Part shown: positions 26,976 to 35,624 of the stretch, piece after piece
Numbering within the stretch: the first letter of the stretch is position 1
Layout of the letters: each line of letters starts with the position of its first letter
Source: JACCYQ01 sp036675565
Lineage (GTDB): Bacteria; Bacteroidota; Bacteroidia; Chitinophagales; Chitinophagaceae
Assembly: GCA_036675565.1 (NCBI GenBank)
Contig: JAKFER010000047.1
Location: 1-64,000, forward strand
DNA length: 64,000 bases
Reading direction: 5' to 3'
Translations under genes and position numbers: made by a program
The notes under the pieces: model-generated
What the model saw: the letters and a program-made list of their open reading frames with translations, nothing else
Databases searched by the model: none
What the model was told of the DNA's origin: nothing

Positions 26976-28077
26976 GAGTTATTTGTTCAACTGCTGTTGC
27001 AAGTTTTTCAATGTAAGGTTCGGGATACATTTTTTTAAAAGTAAGAAAGGCTTCTTTACCAAGATCTTTCCATTGATGTTTGGATTGCCATGCTTTTTCC
27101 AATGTATCATCCAATGTATGGATTGAAATATCCTGGCAAACAAAACCATTTTCATCATTCACCCATAATGGCATATCACCTACATTGCTTACCAGGCAAG
27201 GCCTCGCCATCGCCATGGCTTCCGTTACACTGATCGGCATGGCATCAATATGGGTGCATTGCAAAACCAAATTTGCGTTTACCAATACTTCTTGCACCTG
27301 TTTTGTATGACCCTTTAAAAAAACTTTATGCTCTAGTTTTTTGGATTGAATTAATTGCTCAAGAAATTTTCGGTCACGACCATCTCCGTACAATTCCAAA
27401 ACCCAATTGCGCCCTGTCCATTTTTTTGACGACAATGTTTCAATCAAAATATCCTGTGCTTTTCTTTCTTTATCTAATGCAGACAGCATAACAAATTGCA
27501 CGATCTCATTATTTGGATATGGACTTGCAGTTTCAGGAACAGGAAAAGTAATGGGGTTGTACATTACTTTTTTATACGGGATAACAAGATTGAAATTGGA
27601 TTCCAGAACATCAAATGTTTTTTTAGCATCAGATAAATTCAACACTGCATTATTAACCCATGATTTGAATATGGTCAATTTTGTAGCAGACAGGCTACCG
27701 CCGGTTTGATAATTATGAAAACATAATGAGTATGGAGGAAGTTTCAGGTAGAGTTTTTTAAAAGGTGCATGCAGCAAATCTTCCCATCCACCCTGGTTAA
27801 TAAATGCATGATCAAACTCCCTGAACTGAATTTTATTTAATTCCTGCCGAAGTTTCCATTTATAGAGTAATGATTTATTTTTTTGGGGCAAAAGGTAAAC
27901 CTGGCAACCTGCATCTTGCAATGTCTTTATTTTGTCTGCTTTTTCGGGCCAGTCAAAAAAAATGGCAGCGGTATGGATATTTTTTTTTGCATAATACAAT
28001 GCCAGTTGATACCATTGTTCTTCACTGCCACCCCAGCCGGCACCATTCATAACTGATAAAAAAATGATTGATCGCAT
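26953..28077 (-). CDS. Glycosyltransferase, GT4 family
   Basis: 374 residues with the GT-B layout. The N-terminal acceptor domain starts NGAGWGGSEEQWYQLALYYAKK. The C-terminal donor domain has VLELYGDGRDRKFLEQLI (~225), LKGHTKQVQEVLVNANLVLQCTHIDAMPISVTEAMAMARPCLVSNVGDMPLWV; the E-A-M-A segment corresponds to the ExxxxxxE nucleotide-sugar motif. Cytoplasmic, probably building surface glycan. It is separated by one FkbM gene and meaB from the polymerase/ligase and GT2 genes. Confidence 0.87.
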   Translation of the reverse strand: MRSIIFLSVMNGAGWGGSEEQWYQLALYYAKKNIHTAAIFFDWPEKADKIKTLQDAGCQVYLLPQKNKSLLYKWKLRQELNKIQFREFDHAFINQGGWEDLLHAPFKKLYLKLPPYSLCFHNYQTGGSLSATKLTIFKSWVNNAVLNLSDAKKTFDVLESNFNLVIPYKKVMYNPITFPVPETASPYPNNEIVQFVMLSALDKERKAQDILIETLSSKKWTGRNWVLELYGDGRDRKFLEQLIQSKKLEHKVFLKGHTKQVQEVLVNANLVLQCTHIDAMPISVTEAMAMARPCLVSNVGDMPLWVNDENGFVCQDISIHTLDDTLEKAWQSKHQWKDLGKEAFLTFKKMYPEPYIEKLATAVEQITLNPNRNQ

Positions 28078-28154
28078 GAACGTATTCGCTTTTTATTTAA
28101 GGTTGTGAAAATAACTTAATCCATTTAATAGAGCATGGTGATGGGTTCATTTAT

Positions 28155-28162
28155 TACATTTG
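28155..28162 (+). promoter_or_regulatory. Putative -7 promoter element for the FkbM gene
   Basis: TACATTTG fits TAnnTTTG and is 28 bases before the ATG. No clear -33 TTG. Confidence 0.45.
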
Positions 28163-28190
28163 GTGTAACCGGTTGATCAAATAAAAAATT

Positions 28191-28931
28191 ATGTCGAGAT
28201 TTTCGGGGCTTAAGAAATACTTATCATTGAATGAAGCAGCCTCCATTTATTTTAAAATGAAGACTGGCCAATACCAGGGGTGGAAAATTAAAAAATTAAC
28301 CCACCCGGTAAGCCTGCGTAACAATCCTTATGATTACGCTACGTTTGAAGAAGTTATCCTTAAAGAAGAATACAAGTTACCCAACGAATTTAAGCCATTG
28401 ACCATCATCGATGCAGGTGCCAACATTGGCCTTACTTCCGCTTATTTTGCTTCAATTTATCCAAATGCATCTATCGTTTCGCTTGAACCGGACCTGGAAA
28501 ATTTTGAATTGCTTAAAAAAAATACAACCTCGTACCGGAATGTACACCCTATGCTGGCGGGTTTATGGAATCAATCCGGACACTTGGCGGTTACCCATAC
28601 CAGTGAAGGTAATAATGCTTTCAGGGTAGAAGTTTTGCCCGGGTACCAGGAAGGATCTATTGCTGCATTTACCGTTTCAGAAATAATGCGGTTACAAAAT
28701 TGGAAAACAGTTGACTTGCTAAAAATTGATGTGGAAGGTGCGGAAAAAGAAATTTTTGAAAAGAATGCAGATTGGCTATCAAAAGTGAAAATGCTGGTGG
28801 TTGAATTGCACGATCGATTTAAGCCTGGCTGCTCCGACGCAGTTTTCGCAGCTACAGGACAACATCATTTTAAATTTCATCAACAAGGCGAAAACCATGT
28901 TTTTGAAAACCAGGATTTATTAGATCAATAG
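28191..28931 (+). CDS. FkbM family S-adenosylmethionine methyltransferase
   Basis: 246 residues. SAM-binding motif I is TIIDAGANIGLTSAYFA (~72-88); the acidic end of strand 2 is SLEPDLENFELLKKN; DLLKIDVEGAEKEIFE (~178) is the diagnostic FkbM segment. FkbM enzymes O-methylate sugars or other hydroxyls, and in glycan loci they usually modify surface polysaccharide. It is flanked by glycosyltransferase and O-antigen ligase-like genes, which supports that. Ends with a 7-bp convergent overlap with meaB. Confidence 0.88.
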   Translation: MSRFSGLKKYLSLNEAASIYFKMKTGQYQGWKIKKLTHPVSLRNNPYDYATFEEVILKEEYKLPNEFKPLTIIDAGANIGLTSAYFASIYPNASIVSLEPDLENFELLKKNTTSYRNVHPMLAGLWNQSGHLAVTHTSEGNNAFRVEVLPGYQEGSIAAFTVSEIMRLQNWKTVDLLKIDVEGAEKEIFEKNADWLSKVKMLVVELHDRFKPGCSDAVFAATGQHHFKFHQQGENHVFENQDLLDQ

Positions 28932-29824
28932 CGATCAATAAAACGATAGAAATTAAAACCTGCTTCTATAGATGCTTTTTCCAGCTCTAGTTTTAATGCG
29001 GATTTAGATATGTCCTTCATTTTTTTTTGTTGAATGAGGTGCCAGGCTTTTTCTGTCAACAACCAGTATTTTCGATCATTCATAACCGTGGTTTCGGCAT
29101 GATGAACAATGGCTTCATACAATTCTTTAACTCCGGTTTTTTGAGAAGCCACCGTTTTTAAAACCGGTATATCATGATGTTGTTGATGAAATGCAGGTGT
29201 CATCATCATTCTAAGATTCTTTACAAATTCGTCAGCGCCTGGTCTGTCTGCTTTATTTACTACAAAAATATCCGCGATCTCCATTAATCCCGCTTTCATC
29301 GTTTGAATATCATCCCCGGCTTCCGGAACCAAAACAACAACCGTTGTATCCGCTAATCCTGCAATTTCAATTTCGCTTTGACCCACACCAACAGTTTCAA
29401 TAATGATATGATCAAAAGGAAATGCTTTCAGCAGGTCAGCGATCTCGATGATCTTTGGATGCAACCCTCCCATGGAACCACGGGTGGCCAGTGAACGGAT
29501 AAATACGCCGGGGTGATTATACCATGTACTCATTCTAATCCTGTCGCCTAATACTGATCCCAGGTTAAAAGGTGAAGATGGATCAACGCATAAAACACCA
29601 ACCTTCTCATTTCTCTTGGTAATGCACTCAATTAATGCATCGGTTAGTGTGCTTTTCCCCGAACCCGGTGGACCAGTGATGCCAATGATGTTGATTTTTT
29701 TAGAATTGGTAAGTTGTGTGAGTAATTGCTCGTATCCTGCATATTCATTTTCTACCAATGAAATAGACCTGGCCAATGCCTTTGTATCTCCTGACTGGAT
29801 CTTTTGCAATAATTCCTTCCACAT
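28925..29824 (-). CDS. meaB: Methylmalonyl-CoA mutase-associated GTPase MeaB
   Basis: G3E-family chaperone that protects and reloads the B12-dependent methylmalonyl-CoA mutase. Walker A is GITGPPGSGKSTL at ~48-60; LCVDPSSPFNLGSVLGDRIRM, ETVGVGQSEIEIAGLAD and NKADRPGADEF (~190) are MeaB-specific. 299 residues, slightly short of the usual ~320 but complete. The mutase genes are not in the window. Transcribed opposite to both neighbours. Confidence 0.93.
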   Translation of the reverse strand: MWKELLQKIQSGDTKALARSISLVENEYAGYEQLLTQLTNSKKINIIGITGPPGSGKSTLTDALIECITKRNEKVGVLCVDPSSPFNLGSVLGDRIRMSTWYNHPGVFIRSLATRGSMGGLHPKIIEIADLLKAFPFDHIIIETVGVGQSEIEIAGLADTTVVVLVPEAGDDIQTMKAGLMEIADIFVVNKADRPGADEFVKNLRMMMTPAFHQQHHDIPVLKTVASQKTGVKELYEAIVHHAETTVMNDRKYWLLTEKAWHLIQQKKMKDISKSALKLELEKASIEAGFNFYRFIDRY

Positions 29825-29909
29825 GTGTTAGAAAATGATGTTGTAGGTTTACCCAAATTTATGGGTTCGTCTTTTCCTTTTAAAACAGTTTGAAGATACA
29901 AAGCAAAAA

Positions 29910-31163
29910 ATGGTCGGTCAAAATTTATGGAATCATCGTAACTGGATATTACCTGTAACCATTGGATTGATGCTGGTGGGTTTATTTTTTTCACGATTTC
30001 TTTTGTCAGTATCAATGATCCTGTTTATAATTTCATCTTTCCAATTTAATAACCCGGTTAAACAGGTAAAATCATTTATTAAACAACCCATACTGGTGGG
30101 CGTCAGCCTGCTTTTTTTATTACCCTTTATTTCAGGATTATGGAGTCATGATACCGACACATGGTTTTCAGTAGTCCGTATCAAGTTGCCATTGCTTCTT
30201 TTACCTTTTGCATTTGCATCAGATTATTTTATTCATAAAAAAAACTGGGTAACCCTTTCCGTCATACTTATTTTACTAACGGCAGGCGCTACCTGGTGGA
30301 GCATGTGGCATTATTTAGTTGATATGGATGCCGTTCACTCCGGGTATTTGCAGGCTAAAACAATGGTGACGCCTTTACAAAACGATCATGTGCGATTCAG
30401 CTGGATGGTGAGTACATGTATTCTGTTAGCAGTTTATTTAGTTTGGCAAAAAAATAAACTTCCACTGCAGGTAAAAGCAGCCTGGCTAGCGTTGATACTT
30501 TGGCTGATTGTTTACCTGCATATACTGGCTGCCCGAACAGGATTGATTTGTTTTTATGCCATGTGTTTTATTGGCATCATCTATTTTATTTTTAAAACGC
30601 GAAACATTAAACGAAGTGTAACTGCGGTATTGATCCTGTTAGCTATACCCGTTCTTGCCTATTTTGTTTTTCCCACGTTTCAAAAAAGAATTCAATACAA
30701 TTTGTACGACCTGTCTGTTTATAACAAACAAGTTTATATGCCGGGTTCAAATGATGGGATGCGATTGATTTCTATACAGGCTGGTTGGGAGGTAATGAAT
30801 AATGCGCCGTACATGGGTGTGGGTTTTGGTGATATACATGCTAAAACAGTTGAATGGTACAATCAACATTATCCCGAAATGATCCCGGAAGATAAAATAT
30901 ATCCCAGCAGCGAATGGATGATGTATGGCGCAGGAACAGGATGGATCGGTCTTTTTGTCTTTATAATTGCAATGGCCATCCCATTTTTTATCAGGCTACT
31001 AAACCATGCACTGGTATGGTTGATGTTGAACGTTTCTGCTGCATTATCTTTTTTATTTGACATAGGACTGGAGGTGCAGTACGGAGTTTTTTTATATTCG
31101 TTCTTTGTATTGTGGTTTTATAAAGGGATTCACCTCCATAAAGAATATGACCCAACTTCTTAA
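29910..31163 (+). CDS. O-antigen ligase / polysaccharide polymerase family membrane protein
   Basis: 417 residues with about eleven membrane helices and one large periplasmic loop around residues 270-330. The loop contains GMRLISIQAGWEVMNNAPYMGVGFGD, the Wzy_C/WaaL-like signature in which the G-x-G-x-G-D segment follows a periplasmic turn. Such proteins join glycan to lipid A core or polymerise repeat units. The next gene, a GT2 enzyme, overlaps its 3' end by 17 bp, indicating coupled translation. Ligase versus polymerase cannot be decided here. Confidence 0.82.
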   Translation: MVGQNLWNHRNWILPVTIGLMLVGLFFSRFLLSVSMILFIISSFQFNNPVKQVKSFIKQPILVGVSLLFLLPFISGLWSHDTDTWFSVVRIKLPLLLLPFAFASDYFIHKKNWVTLSVILILLTAGATWWSMWHYLVDMDAVHSGYLQAKTMVTPLQNDHVRFSWMVSTCILLAVYLVWQKNKLPLQVKAAWLALILWLIVYLHILAARTGLICFYAMCFIGIIYFIFKTRNIKRSVTAVLILLAIPVLAYFVFPTFQKRIQYNLYDLSVYNKQVYMPGSNDGMRLISIQAGWEVMNNAPYMGVGFGDIHAKTVEWYNQHYPEMIPEDKIYPSSEWMMYGAGTGWIGLFVFIIAMAIPFFIRLLNHALVWLMLNVSAALSFLFDIGLEVQYGVFLYSFFVLWFYKGIHLHKEYDPTS

Positions 31164-31944
31164 ACCGATTAATAAGATTCCCATTTCTGTTGTAGTCATT
31201 TGTAAAAATGAATATGCACAAATAATTAATTGCATAAAGACCGCTTTGCTTTTTACGGATGATGTGATTGTTTACGACAGTGGAAGTACTGATGGAACAC
31301 AGCAACTGGTAAAGAATTCTGGAGCCCGGTTAATTGAAGGCGAATGGCTGGGGTTTGGTTTAACAAAAAGAAAAGCCACGGCATTAGCCAGATATGATTG
31401 GATCTTAAACCTGGATGCTGATGAATTACCTGATGCTGAATTGCAGCAAAATCTTCACACAATTACATTTAGTGATCCCGCTGTTGTTTACCGTTTAAGA
31501 TTTAAAAATTTTTTGGGTGAGCAACAATTACGTTTTGGTGAATGGGGCTATGACAAACACATTCGCATCTTTAACCGGCAAATAGTAAATTGGAACGATG
31601 CTCCTGTTCATGAAAGTCTGGTATTAGTTCCCGGAACCCAAATCAAAGAGCTGCCGGGATCTGTATTGCATTATACAGTAAAGAATGTGGCTGATTATGC
31701 AGCCAAAACAGTTCGGTATGGCTTGTTGAATGCGGAAAAATATCAACAGGCAGGAAAACAGTCATCCAATTTTAAAATTTACCTGGCGCCGGTATTTGCT
31801 TTTGTTAAGTATTATATTTTTTTCCTGGGATTTTTAGATGGATTAGCCGGTTTAACCTGTGCCCGGATGACAGCTTATTATACCTTTATAAAGTATGCCC
31901 GATTAAAAGAATTGAACCAGGAATCTCAAGGAACGGAACAGTAA
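31147..31944 (+). CDS. Glycosyltransferase family 2 (WaaE/KdtX-like)
   Basis: 265 residues. GT-A fold start IPISVVVICKNEYAQIINCIKTA, then DDVIVYDSGSTDGTQQLV with the first Asp pair, and WILNLDADELPDAEL (~98) holding the DxD donor-binding motif. The segment EWGYDKHIRIFNRQIVNWNDAPVHESLV resembles LPS-core beta-glucosyltransferases of the WaaE type. C-terminal hydrophobic helices suggest peripheral membrane association. A TTG 14 codons upstream is in frame, but this ATG gives the proper family start. Confidence 0.87.
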   Translation: MTQLLKPINKIPISVVVICKNEYAQIINCIKTALLFTDDVIVYDSGSTDGTQQLVKNSGARLIEGEWLGFGLTKRKATALARYDWILNLDADELPDAELQQNLHTITFSDPAVVYRLRFKNFLGEQQLRFGEWGYDKHIRIFNRQIVNWNDAPVHESLVLVPGTQIKELPGSVLHYTVKNVADYAAKTVRYGLLNAEKYQQAGKQSSNFKIYLAPVFAFVKYYIFFLGFLDGLAGLTCARMTAYYTFIKYARLKELNQESQGTEQ

Positions 31945-31976
31945 TTGCGGAAATTTTTGTTTTTAAAAGTTTGCTT

Positions 31977-32618
31977 ATGACAAATTTCATCCCAATATTT
32001 CCTTTAGGCATTGTATTATATCCCGGGGAAGAATTGAACCTGCATATTTTTGAACCCCGGTATAAACAACTGATTACGGACTGTGTTGAAAATAAAAAGC
32101 CCTTTGGCATACCTGCTGTTGTTGATAAAAGGATGAAGGATTTTGGTACACTGACTGATATTAAATCCATTGAACGTATTGACAAAAACGGTGAAATGGA
32201 TATCCGTACTGAAGGAAAAGAAGTTTTCAGGATCCTGGAAGTGATCAAAGAAGTGCCTGACAAGCTTTATAGTGGAGCCATTGTAAATTATCCGCATAAT
32301 TATAATACCGGTATACCCAAGCTGATGCAAAAGATTGTTGAAAGTATTCGCGAACTGCACCGGATGCTGAATGTTGTTAAACCATTTCCCAAACCAGATA
32401 AAGAATTAAAAACCTATGATGTTGCGCATCACATCGGTTTAACACTGGAGGAAGAATACGAGTTGCTGGGATTAATGAATGAAAAACAAAGACAGGAATA
32501 CTTAAAAAGACATCTTGCCAAAGTAATTCCAATGGTTGCCGAAATGGAACATTTGAAAGAAAAAGTAAAATTGAACGGACATTTTAAAAATCTTGAAGGT
32601 TTTGACCTTAATGTATAG
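31977..32618 (+). CDS. LON peptidase substrate-binding domain protein
   Basis: 213 residues beginning FIPIFPLGIVLYPGEELNLHIFEPRYKQLITDC, the signature of the Lon N-terminal (LAN/PUA-like) domain; no ATPase or protease domain follows. Stand-alone versions are widespread, possibly as adaptors or regulators, but their role is not established. The C-terminal half is helical. The ATG follows an in-frame TTG by two codons. It is 50 bp before coaX on the same strand. Confidence 0.88.
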   Translation: MTNFIPIFPLGIVLYPGEELNLHIFEPRYKQLITDCVENKKPFGIPAVVDKRMKDFGTLTDIKSIERIDKNGEMDIRTEGKEVFRILEVIKEVPDKLYSGAIVNYPHNYNTGIPKLMQKIVESIRELHRMLNVVKPFPKPDKELKTYDVAHHIGLTLEEEYELLGLMNEKQRQEYLKRHLAKVIPMVAEMEHLKEKVKLNGHFKNLEGFDLNV

Positions 32619-32668
32619 CACCGATTTTTTGTTTACTTTAGCCGCCCATTAAAAATGACCGGCAGTTA

Positions 32669-33394
32669 ATGAGCTTTACTCTTTGTCTTGATTTTGGTAA
32701 TACCCGCCGGAAAGCCGCAGTTTTCCAGGACGGAAACATGATTAAGCATGTAAACCTGGAGAATGACCTGGCAGATATTCAATTACTTTTAAAGGAATAT
32801 AAACCGGGCAACAGTATTCTTTCTTCCGTTGTTAATCACCATGAAGAAATTGAATCATTGCTAAATGCCAATACCCGCTTTCATTTATTAAGCCATCAAA
32901 GCCATTTACCTTTTACAACGCCCGTCAATAAACCGGATACAATTGGGACTGACAGGCTGGCTTTAGCAGCTGCCGCAGTTCATCTTCACCCCCACAAAAA
33001 CAACCTGGTTATTGGATTAGGTACCTGCATTACGTACAATTTCATCAACAATAAACATGAATTCATCGGCGGCGCCATATCTCCCGGCATGGAAATGCGC
33101 TTTAAAGCCATGAACCAGTTTACCGCTAAACTGCCACTGGTAAAAGCAGATTGGAACGTGCCGGTTATCGGGTACGATACAAAAACAAATCTTACAGCGG
33201 GAGTTGTTATAGGTATTTCGCTGGAAGTGGATGGATTTATAAATGAGTACCAGCAACGGTTTGGCAACTTTAACGTGCTTTTAACCGGGGGTGATATTCG
33301 CTTTTTGGGTTCGCATATTAAAAACAAGATATTTGCAGACCCCGATTTGATATTTAAAGGCCTTTATGCCATCAGTGTAGTTAATAATGTTTAA
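32669..33394 (+). CDS. coaX: Type III pantothenate kinase (D-x-G-T Asp replaced)
   Basis: First enzyme of coenzyme A synthesis, ASKHA fold. Phosphate-1 motif LDFGNTRRK is at residues 7-15, pantothenate/dimer motif TIGTDRLALAAAA at 91-103, and GGAISPGMEMRFKAM further on. Where family members carry the D-x-G-T motif with the presumed catalytic Asp, this protein reads IGLGTC (Gly116). At 241 residues it is otherwise full length. It leads a Bacteroidota-typical unit with an outer-membrane protein and lptC, and overlaps the next frame by 8 bp. Activity is uncertain because of the substitution. Confidence 0.88.
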   Translation: MSFTLCLDFGNTRRKAAVFQDGNMIKHVNLENDLADIQLLLKEYKPGNSILSSVVNHHEEIESLLNANTRFHLLSHQSHLPFTTPVNKPDTIGTDRLALAAAAVHLHPHKNNLVIGLGTCITYNFINNKHEFIGGAISPGMEMRFKAMNQFTAKLPLVKADWNVPVIGYDTKTNLTAGVVIGISLEVDGFINEYQQRFGNFNVLLTGGDIRFLGSHIKNKIFADPDLIFKGLYAISVVNNV

Positions 33395-34772
33395 TATAAT
33401 TTTCGTGTTCAATAAAAATAAAATTTTGGCCTTACGTTCCCTGTTTACAATTGGTTTGATCAGTTTTTTTTCCTTTGCTTCATTTAGCCAGGATAATTCA
33501 CCTTACTCACGGTATGGGATAGGCGATCTGGTTCCTAATACCAATATTATCAACCGGGGAATGGGTGGAATATCAGCTGCATATTCAGATCAACTTTCCA
33601 TTAATTTTAATAATCCAGCATCATATTCCGCTTTCAAGGCTTATCTGGAAGAAAATTCTAAAAAAGTAAGTTCGGGCAGGGTGTTGTTTGACCTGGGTGT
33701 GAATGTGGACAGCCGCACTTTGCGGGAAGGCAATCCGCCTCAAAAATTTACAGCTAGTAATGCGCTGTTTTCTTATGTGCAGGTAGGTATTCCTATCAAA
33801 AATAACTGGGGAATGAGTTTTGGCTTGCGACCAGTTAGCCGTGTAAGCTATAAAATTGGCCGCAATGATTTGATCATCGACCCCATTACCAATTTGCCTA
33901 TTGACAGTGCCTTTACTGAATTCAGTGGAAATGGCGGTAGTTACCTGGCTTCTATTGGAACAGGTGTCGCTATCAAAAACTTCAGCATTGGTGGTACATT
34001 CGGTTACTTGTTTGGGAATAAGGAATACGCAACTAAACGGGCTTTTATAAATGATACGGTAGCATATAATAGTTCAAATCATACCACCAAATCTTCATTC
34101 GGCAGTATTTATTTTAGTGGTGGTGCTCAGTATAAAATCAAATTGACTGAAACAAATTCCTTAACCCTTGGTGTTTATGGGAATATGAAAACCACATTGA
34201 AAGGAACACAGGATGTAGTTCGGGAAACTTTTGTACGCAGTAATGAGAGTGGAGATTTCAGGTTGGATAGCGTGTATGAGCAGAAAGATATTAAAGGGGA
34301 AGTCGTTTATCCTTCAGGTATAGGATCGGGATTTGTTTATGAAAAAGCACAAACAGCAAAAAAAGGCGGATGGTTAATTGGTGTTGATTACCTGCAAAAT
34401 AAATGGAGTGAGTACAGCTTTTTTGGCAATAACGAAAATGTGCAAGACAACTGGGAGCTTCGTATAGGAACGCAAATAAAACCAAAACCTGGTACTAATT
34501 ACTGGAGCAATGTATCATATCGTGCCGGTTTTAATATAGGTGATGACTATGTAAACATACAGCAACCGCTTTCAACCATGGGATTAACAGTTGGTTTTGG
34601 TTTGCCGTTGAGACCAAGTGCGCAAAGCCCTCGCCAGTTTAGTGTTATCAATGTGGCGATGGAGTATAATAAAAGAGGCAATGAAGACAACCTTTTAAGA
34701 GAAAATCTTTTCCGGTTGTCAGTGGGTCTTTCTTTAAGCGATCTTTGGTTTGTGAAACGGACGTATAATTAA
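33387..34772 (+). CDS. Outer-membrane beta-barrel protein, hypothetical
   Basis: 461 residues from the first ATG, which overlaps coaX by 8 bp. An N-terminal hydrophobic segment (LFTIGLISFFSFASFSQ) is a signal peptide; an in-frame TTG 13 codons later would give a cleaner signal start. The mature protein begins DNSPYSRYGIGDLVPNTNIINRGMGGISAAY, a pattern I associate with FadL-like Bacteroidota barrels, and continues in amphipathic Gly/Tyr-rich beta strands, ending in LSDLWFVKRTYN. Position between coaX and lptC hints at an envelope-biogenesis or transport role, but none is established. Confidence 0.8.
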   Translation: MFNIIFVFNKNKILALRSLFTIGLISFFSFASFSQDNSPYSRYGIGDLVPNTNIINRGMGGISAAYSDQLSINFNNPASYSAFKAYLEENSKKVSSGRVLFDLGVNVDSRTLREGNPPQKFTASNALFSYVQVGIPIKNNWGMSFGLRPVSRVSYKIGRNDLIIDPITNLPIDSAFTEFSGNGGSYLASIGTGVAIKNFSIGGTFGYLFGNKEYATKRAFINDTVAYNSSNHTTKSSFGSIYFSGGAQYKIKLTETNSLTLGVYGNMKTTLKGTQDVVRETFVRSNESGDFRLDSVYEQKDIKGEVVYPSGIGSGFVYEKAQTAKKGGWLIGVDYLQNKWSEYSFFGNNENVQDNWELRIGTQIKPKPGTNYWSNVSYRAGFNIGDDYVNIQQPLSTMGLTVGFGLPLRPSAQSPRQFSVINVAMEYNKRGNEDNLLRENLFRLSVGLSLSDLWFVKRTYN

Positions 34773-34807
34773 GATTTAGGTTCTGCCAGCAAACTAAAAA
34801 GTTCAGC

Positions 34808-35359
34808 ATGAATCATTGGTATATATTTAAAGCAGCATCGTTCTTCATGATCGGCTGCTTTTTTTTATGGTCATGCGAGAATGATGTAAAAGAGGTACAG
34901 GATTGGAACCAAAAAGTAGAAATGGTAGAAACGGGTAAGCAGATAACTGCTTACCTGAGTACGGAAGGAACCGTCAGGGCCAAACTCACCGCCCCTTTAA
35001 TGCTCAGGTACCAGGCTGATACTTTGTATGCTGAATTTCCAAACAGTCTTCATGTTGATTTTTATGACATCAATAAAAAAGTAGAGAGCCAGTTAAATGC
35101 GCTTTATGGAAAATACTTCGAATCGCTGAATAAGGTTTATTTAAGGGATAGTGTAATTGTGTTTAATATTAATGGCGATACTTTACGCACTTCTGAACTT
35201 TGGTGGGACCAGCAAACCCAGCGTTTTTACAATGATAAGCCTACACGCATCGATACCAAAACCCAGCATTTGTTTGGTGAATATGGCATTGAGGCCAGCC
35301 AGGATTTTACCCAAATTATCCTTAACCGACCTTCCGGTACAATAGAGGTTGAAGAATAA
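34808..35359 (+). CDS. lptC: LPS export protein LptC (lipoprotein form)
   Basis: 183 residues. The N-terminal signal FFMIGCFFLWSC ends at Cys23, a lipobox-like site, so the protein is probably a periplasmic lipoprotein as in other Bacteroidota. The mature part has the LptC beta-jellyroll pattern: KQITAYLSTEGTVRAKLTAPLMLRY, FPNSLHVDFYD, LNALYGKYFESLNKVYLRDSVIVFN, and the conserved GDTLRTSELWWDQQTQRFYNDKP. It transfers LPS from LptBFG to LptA. Third gene of the coaX unit. Confidence 0.9.
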   Translation: MNHWYIFKAASFFMIGCFFLWSCENDVKEVQDWNQKVEMVETGKQITAYLSTEGTVRAKLTAPLMLRYQADTLYAEFPNSLHVDFYDINKKVESQLNALYGKYFESLNKVYLRDSVIVFNINGDTLRTSELWWDQQTQRFYNDKPTRIDTKTQHLFGEYGIEASQDFTQIILNRPSGTIEVEE

Positions 35360-35371
35360 ATATCTATTATA

Positions 35372-35624
35372 AAAGCAAACAGCCCCTCGGGTTAGTAAGG
35401 GGCTGTAAGTTCGTTTCGGGGTAAGAAACCTCAACGGGTCGGTTTTTCAATAGGTTTTGGTCGTTTTCATTAGGGTTGGATCATCAACGGGCTGTTTTTC
35501 ATAGGAATAAAAAAGTTGATTGATACTGGATTTTACGGTTTGGTTTTTCAGGGATTTGGGAAATAGTTCTGGACGGTTGGTTTTTCTGTTTTCTGGATAT
35601 TGGATTTCGTATCAATCAACTTGT
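35372..35624 (-). ncRNA. Candidate structured RNA with 14-bp closing stem
   Basis: Read on the minus strand, TACTTTTG (35636-35629) is followed about six bases later by AAGTTGATTGATAC. After 82 bases comes its exact complement GTATCAATCAACTT, running into TTTT (U-tract of six). The 110-base core would thus start at the 5' strand of its own closing stem and end like a terminator. Continuing transcription would meet a second hairpin, ACAGCCCCT/AGGGGCTGT, followed by TTTGCTTTTA at ~35372. The inner part is C/A-rich with repeated GAAAAACC-type units and no ATG-led ORF of note. No -33 TTG was found, so promoter support is partial. Confidence 0.4.
35433..35588 (-). repeat. Four diverged direct repeats (GAAAAACC..CCGT unit)
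   Basis: Plus-strand forms: AACGGGTCGGTTTTTC (35433-35448), AACGGGCTGTTTTTC (35486-35500), ACGGTTTGGTTTTTC (35535-35549) and ACGGTTGGTTTTTC (35573-35586). The first two also share flanking TCA before and a TAGG shortly after. Spacing is irregular (about 53, 49 and 38 bases), so this is not a CRISPR. Confidence 0.6.

Noticed and set aside
35433..35588. Repeat cluster as a CRISPR array
   Set aside because: Units are short, diverged and irregularly spaced, and no cas genes are present.
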